Shown in pieces: positions 9,205 to 17,829 of a DNA stretch of 64,000 bases. Position 1 is the first letter of the stretch, and each line of letters starts with the position of its first letter. Location: the NCBI RefSeq assembly GCF_001274725.1, contig NZ_LGUF01000007.1, positions 2,115,629 through 2,179,628 on the forward strand. Direction: 5' to 3'. The stretch is from Sporosarcina globispora. GTDB taxonomy: Bacteria; Bacillota; Bacilli; Bacillales; Cytobacillaceae. Position numbers and translations under genes: made by a program. The notes beneath the pieces are model-generated. The model was not told the DNA's origin. It searched no databases and was given only the letters and a program-made list of their open reading frames with translations.

Positions 9205-10305
9205 ATGAAATGGAAGGAACAGCTATTGAATTTAACTCCTTACCAGCCGGGAAAATCAATTGATCAAGTCAAAAAGGAATACAGTCTAGATAAAATAGTT
9301 AAGCTTGCTTCAAATGAAAATCCTTTTGGATGCTCTGAAAAAGTTCTTTTTACAATGAATCAATCTCCATCATTTTTTGCGCTGTATCCTGATGGTTATG
9401 CTTCTGAACTGCGGTCAGTTCTGGCTGGCCACTTGTCAATACAGGAGGATCAGCTGATTTTTGGCAATGGCTCAGACGAAATCATACAAATGATTTCCAG
9501 AGCTTTGTTAAGTCCAGAAACAAATACTGTTATGGCTGCGCCAACATTCCCTCAGTATAGGCATAATGCTGTCATAGAAGGTGCACAAATCAGGGAAATT
9601 CCATTAGTGAATGGTGAACATGATCTTGATGGAATGCTGGCTGCTATTGATGAAAATACAGCTGTAGTATGGGTCTGTAATCCGAATAACCCTACAGGGA
9701 ACTATATTAAAGAGCCTGCATTGCTTTCATTCCTGCATAAGGTGCCTCGCGATGTATTGGTTGTCCTTGATGAAGCTTATTATGAATATGTTGTAGCAGA
9801 GGATTACTGCAATTCATTGGACCTGATCCAGAAATACGAAAATCTGATTGTCCTGCGGACATTCTCGAAAATTTATGGATTAGCAAGCCTCAGGGTAGGC
9901 TACGGAATTGCAGATCCCCAAACAATCAAAGCTCTGGAGCCGGTCAGAGAGCCATTCAATGTAAACAAGTTTGCGCAGGCTTCAGCTGCTGCAGCCATTG
10001 AGGATCAGAATTTTATCGAAGAGTGCAGGCGGAAAAATCGTGAAGGTTTGGAACAATTCTATGCTTTCTGTGAAGAGTACGGACTGGAATACTATCCTTC
10101 GCAAGGAAATTTCATATTAATCAACTTTAATGCCGATTCAAATGAAGTGTTTCAATTTTTGCTTGAAAAAGGGTTTATCGTCCGTTCAGGCAAAGCGCTT
10201 GGCTTTCAGGGATATGTCCGTGTCACAGTTGGTTCTAAGGAACAAAATGATGGTGTGCTTGACGCTATGGGGCAATACCTTGCAAAACAGGCTGCAGCAT
10301 TGTAG
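9205..10305 (+). CDS. hisC: Histidinol-phosphate aminotransferase
   Basis: This 366-residue PLP enzyme of fold type I makes histidinol phosphate and, in Bacillus, also transaminates aromatic keto acids, which explains its place here. Visible motifs are 'LASNENPFG', 'VCNPNNPTG', 'VLDEAYYEY' and the PLP lysine in 'RTFSKIYGLASLRVGYG', with Arg near 'GYVRVTVG'. The start follows AGAGGTGG. It comes directly after aroH because trpEDCFBA are absent. A hairpin separates it from tyrA. Confidence 0.95.
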   Translation: MKWKEQLLNLTPYQPGKSIDQVKKEYSLDKIVKLASNENPFGCSEKVLFTMNQSPSFFALYPDGYASELRSVLAGHLSIQEDQLIFGNGSDEIIQMISRALLSPETNTVMAAPTFPQYRHNAVIEGAQIREIPLVNGEHDLDGMLAAIDENTAVVWVCNPNNPTGNYIKEPALLSFLHKVPRDVLVVLDEAYYEYVVAEDYCNSLDLIQKYENLIVLRTFSKIYGLASLRVGYGIADPQTIKALEPVREPFNVNKFAQASAAAAIEDQNFIEECRRKNREGLEQFYAFCEEYGLEYYPSQGNFILINFNADSNEVFQFLLEKGFIVRSGKALGFQGYVRVTVGSKEQNDGVLDAMGQYLAKQAAAL

Positions 10306-10337
10306 GAAGTATCCAATTCATACTATTTTGCAATCCT

Positions 10338-10377
10338 TTCAGAGGCATAGAGATGCCTCTGAATTATTTTATTTTTC
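10338..10377 (+). terminator. Strong hairpin between hisC and tyrA
   Basis: TTCAGAGGCAT, loop AGAG, ATGCCTCTGAA, then TTATTTTATTTTT. The perfect eleven-base-pair stem with a U-rich tail is a good intrinsic terminator, or an attenuator if tyrA and aroA are read from upstream. Confidence 0.8.
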
Positions 10378-10394
10378 ATAAAGGCGGTGAGAGG

Positions 10395-11501
10395 ATGAGA
10401 GGGAAGATTTTTATTATCGGGCTTGGTTTGATCGGAGGTTCTTTGGCATTATCAATAAGAAGAAGCCATAGTGAAATTGACATAATTGGTTTTGATGTAA
10501 ATAAAAAGCAGGGACGCCTTGCCGAAATGCTTGGGGTCGCAGATGAAATTTCCCCTACTATTGAAGAGGGGGCAAGGGATGCTGATTTAATTTTAATAGC
10601 TGCACCTGTGCAGGAGACTCAAAAAATTATACATATATTAAAAGAATGTGCTTTGAAAAATACGGTTATCATTTCGGATGCAGGCAGCACTAAAAAGGAA
10701 ATTATCAGCTGCGCTAAGGTACTAAAAGAAAGAGGAATTACTTTCATCGGTGGCCACCCGATGGCTGGCTCCCACAAAAGCGGTGTCACAGCTGCGAAAG
10801 ACTTGCTTTTTGAAAATGCTTTTTATCTGCTCACTCCTGAAGATCATGTTTCCGAGACAGAGGTAGAAAGGCTAAAAGAATGGCTCTCAGGGACAAAAGC
10901 GAAATTTCTAACCATATCGCCTGAGGAACATGATTATATAACTGGTATCGTCAGCCATTTCCCTCACATGGTGGCTGCTTCCCTTGTCCATCAGGCAGAA
11001 AAAACAAGCCGGACGCAAAAACTGATTCCAAGACTGGCTGCTGGCGGATTCAGGGATATTACCAGGATTGCCTCCAGCAGCCCAGCAATGTGGCGGGATA
11101 TCCTTCTTCAGAATAAAGAAGTGCTGCTTAAATTAATGGAGGATTGGCAGGGGGAAATGGAGAAAGTAAAATATATGCTCCAGCAAAAAAATAGTGAAGA
11201 GATATTTGAGTATTTTTCCCGTGCAAAAATGTTCAGGGATGAGCTGCCGCAAAAAGAAAAAGGAGCAATTCCTGCATTTTATGATCTGTTCGTCGATGTG
11301 CCAGATTACCCTGGTGTCATTTCAGAAATCACGGGATATTTGGCCAAGGAAGAAATCAGTATTACTAATATCAGAATTCTGGAAACAAGAGAAGAAATTT
11401 ATGGAGTTCTGGTTATCAGCTTCCAGTCTGAAGAGGACCGGGAACGGGCAATTATTTGCATAGAAAAATATACAAGCTATGAAACAACCATCGGCCTCTA
11501 G
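10395..11501 (+). CDS. tyrA: Prephenate dehydrogenase
   Basis: This 368-residue enzyme oxidises prephenate to 4-hydroxyphenylpyruvate for tyrosine. An N-terminal Rossmann motif 'IIGLGLIGGSLAL' (about residues 6-18) binds NAD. The dehydrogenase core has 'GGHPMAGSHKSG' and 'IVSHFPHMVAASLV', and the C-terminal 75 residues from 'FVDVPDYPGVISEITG' are an ACT regulatory domain. The ATG at 10395 has AAGGCGGTGA in front; the in-frame extension upstream would translate the terminator hairpin. Confidence 0.95.
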   Translation: MRGKIFIIGLGLIGGSLALSIRRSHSEIDIIGFDVNKKQGRLAEMLGVADEISPTIEEGARDADLILIAAPVQETQKIIHILKECALKNTVIISDAGSTKKEIISCAKVLKERGITFIGGHPMAGSHKSGVTAAKDLLFENAFYLLTPEDHVSETEVERLKEWLSGTKAKFLTISPEEHDYITGIVSHFPHMVAASLVHQAEKTSRTQKLIPRLAAGGFRDITRIASSSPAMWRDILLQNKEVLLKLMEDWQGEMEKVKYMLQQKNSEEIFEYFSRAKMFRDELPQKEKGAIPAFYDLFVDVPDYPGVISEITGYLAKEEISITNIRILETREEIYGVLVISFQSEEDRERAIICIEKYTSYETTIGL

Positions 11502-11547
11502 TGTAAGAGGAAAGACCTTACTAAACCAGTAAAGGGGGATAATAATA

Positions 11548-12837
11548 TTGATTCCTGCAATTTTGAAATCAAATCTTAAAGGATTAAGCGGAGAAATAGC
11601 GGTGCCTGGTGATAAATCCATATCTCATCGGTCGGTGATGTTTGGATCAATTGCACAAGGGAAGACTGCGGTAACTAATTTCCTGCCGGGTGAGGACTGC
11701 TTAAGCACGATTGCCTGCTTTCGAAAGCTGGGAGTATCTATTGAACAGGAAGGCAATAGAGTTACAGTTGCAGGGAAGGGACTGGAAGGATTACAGGAAC
11801 CGGCAGATATTTTGGATGTCGGCAATTCCGGGACGACCATACGTCTTCTGATGGGAATATTGGCTGGCCGTCCGTTCCATTCAGTTCTTATCGGAGATGA
11901 GTCGATCGCGAAACGGCCAATGACAAGAGTTACAGCACCGCTAAGTTTATTTGGAGCCCAGATTAATGGCAGGAATAATGGAGAATTTGCACCTTTATCC
12001 GTTCAAGGAAGGCAGCTGGCAGGGGTCACCTATGAGCTTCCTGTCGCGAGTGCACAGGTTAAATCTGCCCTGCTCTTTGCCGGCATGCAGGCAATCGGGG
12101 AAACAGTCATTATTGAACCAATGAAGACGCGTGATCATACTGAAAGAATGATTAAGCAATTTGGCGGGGAAGTTGAGACAGATGGGCATACCATTCGGAT
12201 TAAAGGCGGCCAAACATTAACAGGTGCTGAAATTCATGTTCCGGGAGACATATCTTCTGCTGCCTTCTTCCTTGCTGCAGGAGCCATTGTGCCTAATAGC
12301 GAGATTAAATTGAAGAACGTCGGGCTGAATCCTACTAGAACCGGCATCATTGAAGTAATGCATCAGATGGGCGCCCATATAAGCATTGAGCCATATGAGA
12401 ATGGTTCAGCAGAGCCTGCAGGAGATATTACCATTAGAACATCCGACCTTAAAGGGACCGTTATCGAGGGAGAGCTCATTCCGCGGCTTATCGATGAAAT
12501 CCCAATTATTGCCCTGCTGGCAACACAAGCAGAGGGAGAGACAGTAATCAAGGATGCAGAGGAACTTAAAGTCAAGGAAACGAATCGCATTGATACGGTT
12601 GTTGATGAACTGTCAAAGCTTGGCGCCGATATTATTGCAACAGAAGATGGAATGGTGATTAGAGGAAAATCACATCTTTCCGGAGGGACTGTTTCAAGTC
12701 ATGGGGATCATAGAATCGGCATGATGCTTGCTGTTGCTGCTGCCATTTCCCAGGGGGATGTTCAGCTTCATCAGAAAGAAGCTATTTCTGTTTCCTATCC
12801 ATCCTTTTTTGAGCATTTTGATAGCCTTATTTCATAG
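11548..12837 (+). CDS. aroA: 3-phosphoshikimate 1-carboxyvinyltransferase (EPSP synthase)
   Basis: This 429-residue enzyme joins shikimate 3-phosphate and phosphoenolpyruvate. It is named aroE in B. subtilis. Family signatures are clear: '[14 protein letters not shown]', '[15 protein letters not shown]', 'RPMTRV', '[10 protein letters not shown]' and '[10 protein letters not shown]'. The TTG start at 11548 follows AAAGGGGGAT at good spacing. It is the last aromatic gene, ending at a clear terminator. Confidence 0.96.
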   Translation: MIPAILKSNLKGLSGEIAVPGDKSISHRSVMFGSIAQGKTAVTNFLPGEDCLSTIACFRKLGVSIEQEGNRVTVAGKGLEGLQEPADILDVGNSGTTIRLLMGILAGRPFHSVLIGDESIAKRPMTRVTAPLSLFGAQINGRNNGEFAPLSVQGRQLAGVTYELPVASAQVKSALLFAGMQAIGETVIIEPMKTRDHTERMIKQFGGEVETDGHTIRIKGGQTLTGAEIHVPGDISSAAFFLAAGAIVPNSEIKLKNVGLNPTRTGIIEVMHQMGAHISIEPYENGSAEPAGDITIRTSDLKGTVIEGELIPRLIDEIPIIALLATQAEGETVIKDAEELKVKETNRIDTVVDELSKLGADIIATEDGMVIRGKSHLSGGTVSSHGDHRIGMMLAVAAAISQGDVQLHQKEAISVSYPSFFEHFDSLIS

Positions 12838-12844
12838 TTTTTAA

Positions 12845-12875
12845 AAAAGAGCTGTTTTCCTGCAGCTCTTTTCTA
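12845..12875 (+). terminator. Intrinsic terminator of the aro operon
   Basis: AAAAGAGCTG, loop TTTTCCTG, CAGCTCTTTT, then C and T residues, directly after aroA. Confidence 0.88.
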
Positions 12876-12941
12876 TTCAAATAGTCATATTTATGTGAAA
12901 AATTCATAGCTTGTCATAAGACCGTTTTAGAGGGTGGTTTT

Positions 12942-13847
12942 ATGACTTATATTATTGAAAATGCCAATATTTTAAAGGAAGACAAGCTGAGAAAAACATC
13001 ACTGCTGATCAAGAATGATGAAATTTCACTTATGCAGGATGAAATGAAGAGGTTTCAGTTTACCAGAATGGATGCAGAGCCCTTTATCATGGCTCCGGGA
13101 TTTGTGGTTCTGGATACGGCTATTCCCCTGGGAAAGCCTTTTCCGGAGCTCAAAGCCTATTATATAAGGGAGTTCATATTAAAAGGCTGCACAGCCTTCC
13201 TATCAGCTGTTTCTGTAAAACATGAATATTCCATGAAAAGTGATCTCAAATGCTTTAAGGCAAGTTTGTTAAGCAGCCCAATTGATTATATTATTGGTGT
13301 GAAGATTCCTGTCCGTCTCCTTACCCCTTCTTTTATAAGAAAATGCAAGAAGGAAAGGGTGCCTGTTGTTTTTGTTGAAATAGGAGATATACAGGAACTT
13401 GAAAGTGTGCCGTGGGGATGGCTGCGTGAATCGATGTTTCCTTATAATTGCCCGCTTGCCCCTATCATTTCAGGCAGGAATGAAAAGGAGAAAAGCAGAA
13501 TGATAACAGTATGGAAAAAATTGATGCAGGAGCAGAAAATTCCTTCCATGCCTAATGAGCTGAAAGAACACGAACCTCTTCCCCGTACAATTTTATCCAA
13601 AGCGGGGATCTACCCGATAAAAGGAAATATACAGCAGGGCGGAGAAGTCAGCTATAATTTATACGAAAAGCCCGCCGGAGGCCTTACCGTTGAAGAATCA
13701 CAGCTCTTTCATTATCATAGAGATAAACTTGCTGTCACTGTACTTAGGGGTAAAGTAATTAGAGCGGGACAGGAAGTAAGTTTTCGATCAGGTTCGGGTG
13801 AGTATGTGAAAATCAATACTCCAGCTTACTTTAAAATAGCTGATTAG
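12942..13847 (+). CDS. Degenerate amidohydrolase-like protein, function unknown
   Basis: This 301-residue protein is not one I can name. Its first 60 residues ('YIIENANILKEDKL', 'LLIKNDEISLM', 'MAPGFVVLDT') look like the beta-sandwich and strand 1 of the amidohydrolase superfamily. Its last 60 ('GGLTVEESQ', 'TVLRGKVIRAGQEV') look like the C-terminal half of that sandwich. The middle is shorter than a full TIM barrel. The metal-binding HxH after 'PGF' is replaced by residues V56-T59, and I find no other typical metal histidine cluster, so catalysis is unlikely. It is followed closely by ypiA (19-base gap). The start follows AGAGGGTGG. Confidence 0.7.
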   Translation: MTYIIENANILKEDKLRKTSLLIKNDEISLMQDEMKRFQFTRMDAEPFIMAPGFVVLDTAIPLGKPFPELKAYYIREFILKGCTAFLSAVSVKHEYSMKSDLKCFKASLLSSPIDYIIGVKIPVRLLTPSFIRKCKKERVPVVFVEIGDIQELESVPWGWLRESMFPYNCPLAPIISGRNEKEKSRMITVWKKLMQEQKIPSMPNELKEHEPLPRTILSKAGIYPIKGNIQQGGEVSYNLYEKPAGGLTVEESQLFHYHRDKLAVTVLRGKVIRAGQEVSFRSGSGEYVKINTPAYFKIAD

Positions 13848-13866
13848 CATTCGAAAGGAATTAAGT

Positions 13867-15129
13867 ATGGATAAAGTAAATAAAATCATTACTCTTTTAG
13901 AAAACGGTCACCACGAAGAAGCATTGGAGAGCTATCAGCAAATTCTGCTTGATGGTTCTCATGAAGAAAGGTACCTGCTGGCAGAAGAACTGTTCCAGTA
14001 TGGGTTCCTGGAGGAAGCAAAAGTATTATACGAACGTCTTTTGGAGGCATATCCAGAAGAAGGCGAATTGCTTGTTCTTTTAGCTGAAACACATATTGAT
14101 CTGGGAAATGAAGAGGAAGCCATCCTCGTCCTTGAAAGAATACATGAGCAAGATCCGAGCTTTCCGCAGTCGCTTCTCCTATTAGCAGACCTTTATCAAA
14201 TGGATGGGCTTTTTGAGGTCAGCGAACAAAAGCTTCTGCAGGCAAAAAAAATATTGCCTGATGAGGTTATTGTAGATTTTGCTTTAGGGGAACTTTATGC
14301 AGAGCAGGGGAGGTTCCTGGAAGCCAAAAGGATTTACGAAAATGTATTAAGGAAAGAGGAAATCATTGCAGGCATAAATGTAAATCAAAGAATGGCGGAT
14401 ATTCTCAGTGCAGGCGGCGCTTTTGAAGAAGCCCTGCCCTATTACGAAAAAGCGCTTGATCATAAACTGGAGATTAATACACTCTTCAGCTATGCTTTTA
14501 CAGCGCTGCAAGCGGGATTTAACCGTGGGGCAATTGACAAATTTACAGAACTGAAGGAACTGGACCCCGAGTACCATTCTCTGTATTTATACCTTGCACA
14601 GGCCTATGAGCGGGAAGAAGAAGCTGGAAATGGCCTTGAAGCGGTGAAGGAAGGGATAAAGCAGGATGAATTTAATAAAGAACTATTCTTCTATGGCGGA
14701 AAGCTGGCTCTGAAGATTGGCAATGAAAAAGAAGCTGAAGATATGTTCAGACAGGCTCTCGTTCTGGATCCTGAATATGTCCAGGCAGCCATCCTTTTAA
14801 ATAAGCTTCTTCGTCAGCAGGAAAGATATGAAGATGTCATTGAAATCACTGATATGATGAACGAGCTTGAAGAGCCGCAGCTTATATGGGATTCAGCCGT
14901 TGCATTCCAGCATACAGAAGAATATTCAGAGGCATTAAACAAATATCAGCTTGCATATACTTTCTTTAAAAAGCAGCCGGATTTTCTTTCAGATTACGGA
15001 TATTTTTTAGTAGAGGAAGGAAAAAGGGAAGAGGCTGCCGAAATTTTTAATACATTAATCAAACTGGATCCAGGCAATGGAGAGTATCTCGATGTTCTGC
15101 AAAGACTTACTGATGATTACCTTGCTTAA
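13867..15129 (+). CDS. ypiA: Tetratricopeptide-repeat protein YpiA
   Basis: This 420-residue soluble protein is built almost wholly of helical TPR units; repeats such as 'EEALESYQQIL', 'EEAILVLERIHEQDP', 'EEALPYYEKALDH' and 'KEAEDMFRQALVLDPEY' recur about every 34 residues. TPR arrays bind other proteins, but no partner can be read from the sequence. It is very acidic. Position after aroA and before ypiB is conserved in Bacillus. The start follows GAAAGGAA. Confidence 0.88.
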   Translation: MDKVNKIITLLENGHHEEALESYQQILLDGSHEERYLLAEELFQYGFLEEAKVLYERLLEAYPEEGELLVLLAETHIDLGNEEEAILVLERIHEQDPSFPQSLLLLADLYQMDGLFEVSEQKLLQAKKILPDEVIVDFALGELYAEQGRFLEAKRIYENVLRKEEIIAGINVNQRMADILSAGGAFEEALPYYEKALDHKLEINTLFSYAFTALQAGFNRGAIDKFTELKELDPEYHSLYLYLAQAYEREEEAGNGLEAVKEGIKQDEFNKELFFYGGKLALKIGNEKEAEDMFRQALVLDPEYVQAAILLNKLLRQQERYEDVIEITDMMNELEEPQLIWDSAVAFQHTEEYSEALNKYQLAYTFFKKQPDFLSDYGYFLVEEGKREEAAEIFNTLIKLDPGNGEYLDVLQRLTDDYLA

Positions 15130-15219
15130 ATAAGAAAGCTGACGGCTTTAAATTGAAATAGCTTCCTTATAAAATTCAGTTAGGCCAAATTTGTCTGTAA
15201 GCAGAGGAGGGAATCAAAA

Positions 15220-15765
15220 ATGGCGACCCCTGTATCTGTCAACGAGAAGAAAGATTTTATCCGCTGGTTTTTAAATCATTATCAGCTCAAAAGAAGGGAA
15301 TGCGTGTGGATTCTCAATTATTTGATGAGCCATGACCAGCTAATGGAGAAAGTGCATTTTGTGGAGCAGGCACAGTATTGTCCAAGAGGCCTGATCATGT
15401 CCACACATTGTGTGGATGAAGTTCCATTCCGCTTCTACAAAGAGAATGTAATGACCACAGATGCGGAGAAGTCCTTCCATGATATCCGCTTGAACCGGGA
15501 TGAAGAGATTTACATTCAGCTTAATTTCCATGCTTCTAATAAGGCTCATCAATATGCAGCGGTCATGGAGGAAAATCCCTTTATGCCTAAGACCCTTCAG
15601 ATTAATGAAAAGGATCGTCTGATTGCAGAAAGGTTCCTTACAGAAAGCCTGGAGAAGTTCAGAAGAGAAAAGCTCCTTGAGCTGATTGATGAAGCATTGG
15701 ATAAACAGGATAAAAAAGCTTTTAGCATTTTGACTCAGCAGCTGAATAAATTAGAAACTACCTAA
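15220..15765 (+). CDS. ypiB: UPF0302 protein YpiB with IDEAL domain
   Basis: This 181-residue cytoplasmic protein belongs to the YpiB (UPF0302) family. The N-terminal two thirds hold the conserved '[22 protein letters not shown]' region (residues about 24-45) and 'PFRFYK'. The C-terminal 40 residues ('[19 protein letters not shown]' onward) are an IDEAL domain, a short helical segment found in several Firmicutes proteins. Role: possibly a regulator by protein binding, by inference only. It starts after AGAGGAGGGAA and ends in a terminator. Confidence 0.9.
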   Translation: MATPVSVNEKKDFIRWFLNHYQLKRRECVWILNYLMSHDQLMEKVHFVEQAQYCPRGLIMSTHCVDEVPFRFYKENVMTTDAEKSFHDIRLNRDEEIYIQLNFHASNKAHQYAAVMEENPFMPKTLQINEKDRLIAERFLTESLEKFRREKLLELIDEALDKQDKKAFSILTQQLNKLETT

Positions 15766-15797
15766 GCCCTGCTTTTTATAAAAGCAGGGCTTTTGTT
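15764..15797 (+). terminator. Intrinsic terminator of ypiB
   Basis: AAGCCCTGCTTT and AAAGCAGGGCTT form a long stem beginning within the ypiB stop codon, followed by TTTGTTTT. Confidence 0.9.
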
Positions 15798-15818
15798 TTG
15801 AAATAACAAAGAAATCTT

Positions 15819-15897
15819 GAACCTCGATAACTGTCTAACTCCAGCGCCTGCCTCTCGAGGTGTCGGGGGTGGGCAAGGAGCTTTCGCTTTTCTTATG
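15819..15897 (-). repeat. Interspersed intergenic repeat, copy A
   Basis: The reverse complement of this stretch matches both arms of the sequence at 36336-36471. The shared left arm contains CCTTGCCCACCCCCGACA. The shared right arm contains AGGCGCTGGAG and TAGACAGTTA. Copy A lacks about 55 bases of the middle of copy B and lies in the opposite orientation. It holds no reading frame and is taken to be a small non-coding repeat family. Confidence 0.75.
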
Positions 15898-15952
15898 CCA
15901 GCACCCCTTTACGGTAAACTGATTTGAAGCACTCCAATCATTAATGATATAT

Positions 15953-15990
15953 TAAAGGAGGCAAATATATGTAATGGAGTGAATGATATG
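15953..15990 (+). promoter_or_regulatory. Start-stop mini-ORF cascade before ypiF
   Basis: A strong AAAGGAGG (15954-15961) is followed seven bases later by ATG-TAA, whose last A begins ATG-GAG-TGA; ATG-ATA-TGA follows, and then the true ypiF ATG at 15988. The best ribosome-binding site thus serves a one-codon reading frame. This may lower or couple ypiF translation; it is an inference from sequence. Confidence 0.4.
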
Positions 15991-16452
15991 AAATGGATAT
16001 CACAGGATATCGACATGTTCCTTAAGGAAAAGCAATATGTAGACACTGCTGTTCTGCCGCTCCTTCCAGTCTCATTTGGAGATGATATAAAACAGTCTGT
16101 GGCCATGACAGAATTTATATCGCTCTTGAGTGTACAGCTTGAAAGGCAATTCAGAGGCCGTCTGATTATGCTGCCGGGATATGCCTATCTGAAGTCTTCA
16201 GGGGAAGACAGCCTGCTCAGCGGCTTGGGCCAGTGGGAAACAGAATTGAGGTCACAGGGGTTTAAGCATATATTCCTTTTAACTTCAGACAGCATGTGGA
16301 AAACACTTGAAGACCGCTTGGAAGGAGGGTTAATTTGGCTGCCGTCCCTGCCTCTTGAGCATATGGATGAAAACTACAGGAATTCCATTCTGGATGACCA
16401 GGTGAAGCAGCTGCTGAATGTATTTGTGCAGAAGTGGCAAAATGGTGAATAG
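15988..16452 (+). CDS. ypiF: YpiF family protein (DUF2487)
   Basis: This 154-residue soluble protein matches the YpiF family of unknown function by sequence ('MKWISQDIDMFL', 'LPLLPVSFGDDIKQSV') and by its position immediately before qcrA. ATG 15988 follows GGAGTGA with five-base spacing; an in-frame GTG at 15979 overlaps that site and is unlikely. The region before it contains a cascade of tiny start-stop frames. No membrane segment or catalytic motif is visible. Confidence 0.82.
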   Translation: MKWISQDIDMFLKEKQYVDTAVLPLLPVSFGDDIKQSVAMTEFISLLSVQLERQFRGRLIMLPGYAYLKSSGEDSLLSGLGQWETELRSQGFKHIFLLTSDSMWKTLEDRLEGGLIWLPSLPLEHMDENYRNSILDDQVKQLLNVFVQKWQNGE

Positions 16453-16499
16453 TGCGAATGTTAAGTTGGTCTATTTACATGTTTCACCAAAGGATTATA

Positions 16500-16528
16500 T
16501 TGACCTTACATAAAGATTGATATATCAT
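16500..16528 (+). promoter_or_regulatory. Promoter of qcrABC
   Basis: TTGACC (16500-16505), a 17-base spacer and TATCAT (16523-16528), about 75 bases before qcrA. Confidence 0.6.
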
Positions 16529-16601
16529 TGTTATGTCCTAGTTTTATATTGTGTTGAATTTTGTCCGTTGGACTTAACTTCATAATAGAGGGGGGAAAAG
16601 T

Positions 16602-17108
16602 ATGAGCAAAAATCGAGTTTCTAGACGTCAATTCCTAAACTATACACTTACTGGTGTAGGCGGTTTCATGGCAGCTGGCATGCTTATGCCGATGGTCCGT
16701 TTTGCGGTCGATCCTGTATTGCAGGCAGCTGGTAAGAGTGATTTTATCCCAACAAAGCAAAAAGTGGCTGAAATTACTGAAACGCCAACAAGGGTTGATT
16801 ACACATTTGAACAGCAGGATGCTTGGTACACATCCGAAGTTACCGGCACTGCTTGGGTTTATAAGGATGAAAAAGGTGAAATTGTAGCATTGTCTCCAGT
16901 TTGTAAGCATTTAGGGTGCGTAGTTGACTGGAATACTGACAAATCTAACCCTGATCATTTCTTCTGCCCTTGCCATGGCGGCCTTTATACAAAGGATGGG
17001 ACAAACGTTCCAGGTACACCGCCGATTGCAGCGCTAGATGTATTTCCTTACACAGAAAAAGACGGCTTTTTGTATTTAGGCAAGGCTGAACCGCGAAAGG
17101 AGGCGTAA
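16602..17108 (+). CDS. qcrA: Menaquinol:cytochrome c reductase, Rieske iron-sulfur subunit
   Basis: This 168-residue subunit carries the Rieske [2Fe-2S] cluster that accepts the first electron from menaquinol. The cluster ligands are in 'CKHLGCVVDWN' and 'FFCPCHGGLYTKDG'. The N terminus 'SRRQFLNYTLTGVGG' is a twin-arginine-like signal anchor (residues about 6-35), as expected for export of a folded cluster. It heads the qcrABC operon with only three bases before qcrB. The start follows AGAGGGGGGAAAAG. Confidence 0.96.
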   Translation: MSKNRVSRRQFLNYTLTGVGGFMAAGMLMPMVRFAVDPVLQAAGKSDFIPTKQKVAEITETPTRVDYTFEQQDAWYTSEVTGTAWVYKDEKGEIVALSPVCKHLGCVVDWNTDKSNPDHFFCPCHGGLYTKDGTNVPGTPPIAALDVFPYTEKDGFLYLGKAEPRKEA

Positions 17109-17111
17109 TAA

Positions 17112-17786
17112 TTGTTAAACAAAATTTATGATTGGGTAGATGAACGTTTAGATATTACGCCGATTTGGCGGGATATTGCCGACCACGAAGTTCCTGAGCA
17201 TGTAAACCCTGCACATCATTTCTCTGCATTCGTTTACTGTTTTGGCGGTCTGACGTTCTTCGTAACTGTAATTCAAATTTTATCCGGTATGTTCCTGACA
17301 ATGTACTATGTTCCGGATATCAAAAATGCATGGGAATCCGTGTATTACCTTCAAAACCATGTTGCATTTGGACAAATTGTCCGCGGAATGCATCACTGGG
17401 GAGCAAGTTTAGTAATCGTAATGATGTTCCTACATACGTTACGTGTTTTCTTCCAGGGAGCTTATAAGAAGCCCCGTGAATTAAACTGGGTTGTCGGAGT
17501 GCTTATTTTCTTCATTATGCTTGCGCTTGGACTTACAGGTTACTTATTGCCTTGGGATATGAAAGCCCTTTTCGCTACAAAAGTAACAATCCAGATCATA
17601 GAATCAACTCCGCTGATTGGAGAATATCTGAAAATACTTATTGCCGGACATTCTGATATTGTCGGCGCTCAGACTATCACCCGATTCTTTGCCATCCATG
17701 TATTCTTCTTACCGGCTGCTCTATTCGGGTTAATGGCTGCCCACTTTATTATGATTCGTAAACAGGGTATTTCAGGTCCGTTGTAA
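17112..17786 (+). CDS. qcrB: Menaquinol:cytochrome c reductase, cytochrome b subunit
   Basis: This 224-residue polytopic protein is the b6-type cytochrome that holds the two b hemes and the quinol sites. Heme-ligand histidines lie in 'RGMHHWGASLVIVMMFLHTLR' (residues about 93-113) and 'RFFAIHVFFLPAALFGLMAAH'. Four transmembrane helices are evident. The TTG start at 17112 follows AAAGGAGGC, and the N terminus 'MLNKIYDWVDERL' is nearly identical to Bacillus homologues. The rest of the b-type core is on QcrC. Confidence 0.96.
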   Translation: MLNKIYDWVDERLDITPIWRDIADHEVPEHVNPAHHFSAFVYCFGGLTFFVTVIQILSGMFLTMYYVPDIKNAWESVYYLQNHVAFGQIVRGMHHWGASLVIVMMFLHTLRVFFQGAYKKPRELNWVVGVLIFFIMLALGLTGYLLPWDMKALFATKVTIQIIESTPLIGEYLKILIAGHSDIVGAQTITRFFAIHVFFLPAALFGLMAAHFIMIRKQGISGPL

Positions 17787-17829
17787 GAAATAATTTTTTG
17801 ATCATTGCAAAAGGAGGGGAAATCGCCCA

